Assembly: GCA_929200515.1 (NCBI GenBank)
Contig: CAKNAD010000140.1
Location: 1-7,631 of the forward strand
Reading direction: 5' to 3'
DNA: 7,631 bases
Origin: Candidatus Gorgonimonas leptogorgiae
GTDB taxonomy: Bacteria > Pseudomonadota > Gammaproteobacteria > Pseudomonadales > Endozoicomonadaceae
Below the pieces are notes generated by a model. It worked only from the letters and a program-made list of their open reading frames with translations, made no database searches and was not told where the DNA came from. Below are positions 6,675 through 7,631 of the stretch, in pieces (positions within the stretch are counted from its first letter, which is position 1; each line of letters starts with the position of its first letter). Made by a program: the position numbers and the translations under genes.

Positions 6675-6953
6675 GTGAACGACCCCGCCTTAAAAGGCGG
6701 AGCTTCTAGCTTCATCGGCTATTGCTATCAATAAAGATAGACTTATGCAGAAGCCTCAGCTAACAGTAACGGCTGTACCGTCCGTCATTAAAAGAACATA
6801 TTGTTAAATATGTTGTTGAATATTACCGCTTGGTTTTCGTCAATAACATTCATGTATTTAGCAATGATTATGTTTATATTGTACGGATATTTAAGAGAAA
6901 GTTAAGCTTTTTGCACTTTATATCACATCCCTAAAGGGCGATGGTTTACGGTG
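6675..6953 (-). mobile_element. Degenerate, internally deleted IS200/IS605-family element (mini-IS)
   Basis: Read on the minus strand, the left side begins CACCGTAAACC followed by an imperfect hairpin (6926-6943) and TATAAAGTGCAAAAAGC. The right side is GAAGCTAGAAGCTCC, the palindrome CCGCCTTTTAAGGCGG (6685-6700) and GGTCGTTCAC. Subterminal hairpins without terminal inverted repeats, and the tnpB-tail-like end, are typical of IS200/IS605 elements. Only about 280 bp remain, with no HUH transposase or intact TnpB frame, so it could move only with enzymes supplied in trans. Exact ends and target site are not resolved. The family call comes from recognising the end sequences, without a database comparison. 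Confidence 0.55.
6690..6803 (-). pseudogene. Possible tnpB 3'-end remnant
   Basis: One minus-strand frame reads ...LLMTDGTAVTVS, then a TGA (6756-6758), then GFCISLSLLIAIADEARSSAF and a TAA at 6690-6692 inside the right-end palindrome. Ending in a Glu-Ala-Arg-Ser-Ser-like tail within the right-end hairpin is common for TnpB genes of this IS family. The catalytic RuvC and zinc-finger parts are absent and a stop interrupts the frame, so it is not functional. The remnant is short and the assignment tentative. Confidence 0.35.
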
Positions 6954-6959
6954 CGGAAG

Positions 6960-7631
6960 CTAAAATTTAACACCAAATGTAAAAGATGTGTTATTGATAA
7001 GATTTGAGTATTTATCAAGAAGATTAGCTTGATGCTCTAATTTTACAAAAAACATATTTATATCAAAATTAATATTAGTTCCAATAACTGATGTGTTTTT
7101 ATTAGAGTTAGATAGATCAAAACGATGATTAAGATATACTTCAGGATTTAAGTTAATAATAGTATTTGGTATTTCAAAATTAGTTCCAATAGTTATTTCT
7201 GGAGCTATGCAAAACTTGTGATTTGCATTAGTAAAATCAAAATCTACAATAGTAGTTTTTGCTACAAGAACGGTTTTAGGTATCAGATAAAGGCTATTAT
7301 CAATATTATATTTCATTCCTACTTTATATTGCGTATACTGCACAATTTTAGAATCTTTTGGTAAATCTATACCCTTACTAGAAACATCATGATATTGCTT
7401 AGCTTTTATTTCTGCAATAAAATTTTGGTTGTGATACTCTAAACCTAAGTCTAGATAATCATCTGAACCATCTTTGTTGCTCGTTAAGTAGACCGGAGCA
7501 GAACCATGCTCTAAAGTTACTTTATAGCGATCACCAAAAAAAACTTCAATACCGCATTTAGAGTATATCGCAGAGTGATAAGGATTATCATCACTAATAT
7601 AACCATATCCTAAATATACCTTGCTTTTCTT
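6960..7631 (-). CDS. Outer-membrane beta-barrel protein, C-terminal part (autotransporter- or porin-like)
   Basis: The frame is open from the window edge to a TAG at 6960-6962, giving 223 residues. An internal GTG at 7341-7343 is not the start, because the frame continues upstream without a stop. The sequence is a series of about ten alternating polar/hydrophobic beta-strands with Tyr, Phe and Asn, joined by polar turns (VYLGYGYISDD, GIEVFFGDRYKVTLEHG, DYLDLGLEYHNQNFIAEIKA, TSVIGTNINFDINMFFVKLE). It ends SFTFGVKF. A final aromatic strand ending in Phe is the usual recognition signal for the outer-membrane assembly machinery. The length would suit most of an autotransporter translocator (about 280 residues) or the end of another barrel protein. 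A passenger domain, if present, lies outside the window. The mini-IS begins only a few bases past the stop, yet the terminal strand appears intact. Confidence 0.68.
   Translation of the reverse strand, partial: KKSKVYLGYGYISDDNPYHSAIYSKCGIEVFFGDRYKVTLEHGSAPVYLTSNKDGSDDYLDLGLEYHNQNFIAEIKAKQYHDVSSKGIDLPKDSKIVQYTQYKVGMKYNIDNSLYLIPKTVLVAKTTIVDFDFTNANHKFCIAPEITIGTNFEIPNTIINLNPEVYLNHRFDLSNSNKNTSVIGTNINFDINMFFVKLEHQANLLDKYSNLINNTSFTFGVKF

Noticed and set aside
6810..6905. Plus-strand 31-codon frame encoding a hydrophobic, membrane-like peptide (MLLNITAWFSS...)
   Set aside because: It has no ribosome binding site, lies inside the mini-IS, and AT-rich sequence readily yields Leu/Ile/Phe-rich frames by chance.
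6960..7343. Complete 127-codon gene starting at a GTG at 7343
   Set aside because: The same frame continues upstream without a stop to the window edge with uninterrupted beta-strand character, so the GTG is internal.

Overview
The window is AT-rich and carries bacterial features throughout: Shine-Dalgarno sequences, TATAAT-type -10 boxes and IS200/IS605-like hairpins. An outer-membrane beta-barrel gene points to a Gram-negative. Low GC, long spacers, a full acetyl-CoA synthetase gene and several lineage-specific genes that look like host-interaction proteins together suggest a host-associated or intracellular proteobacterium, with Rickettsiales-like Alphaproteobacteria as the best guess. No rRNA, tRNA or universal marker is present, so the taxonomic placement is inference.

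Layout. On the minus strand, 1-530 holds the N-terminal 176 codons of a gene whose product ends in leucine-rich-repeat-like sequence and runs off the left edge. A divergent spacer of about 160 bp separates it from acs (690-2627, plus), which encodes a complete AMP-forming acetyl-CoA synthetase with all core motifs intact. Two plus-strand paralogues follow: gene A (2778-4337) and gene B (4457-5110). Each has its own near-identical promoter. They share a gap-free 150-bp block encoding a cationic amphipathic segment, and their C-terminal helical domains appear related. Gene A differs by a long acidic, low-complexity linker with an internal duplication. A perfect 22-bp palindrome lies in the convergent gap. 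It is followed on the minus strand by a gene for a very basic protein made of four 77-residue helical repeats (5157-6266), two of which share 188 identical consecutive nucleotides.

Region 6267-6959 has no intact gene. Its left part is plain AT-rich sequence. Its right part holds a degenerate, internally deleted IS200/IS605-type element (about 6675-6953) and a second end-like hairpin (6613-6641). The element abuts the stop codon of a minus-strand gene (6960-7631, N-terminus beyond the window) whose visible 223 residues look like an outer-membrane beta-barrel ending in Phe.

How the genes fit together. acs is the only metabolic gene, activating acetate to acetyl-CoA. The other genes look like accessory or surface/host-interaction functions: an LRR-like protein, a paralogous pair with a possible membrane-binding or sorting module, a repeat protein and a beta-barrel. 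The A/B pair and the repeat protein are the best candidates for an undescribed family. No function can be assigned to them from sequence alone.
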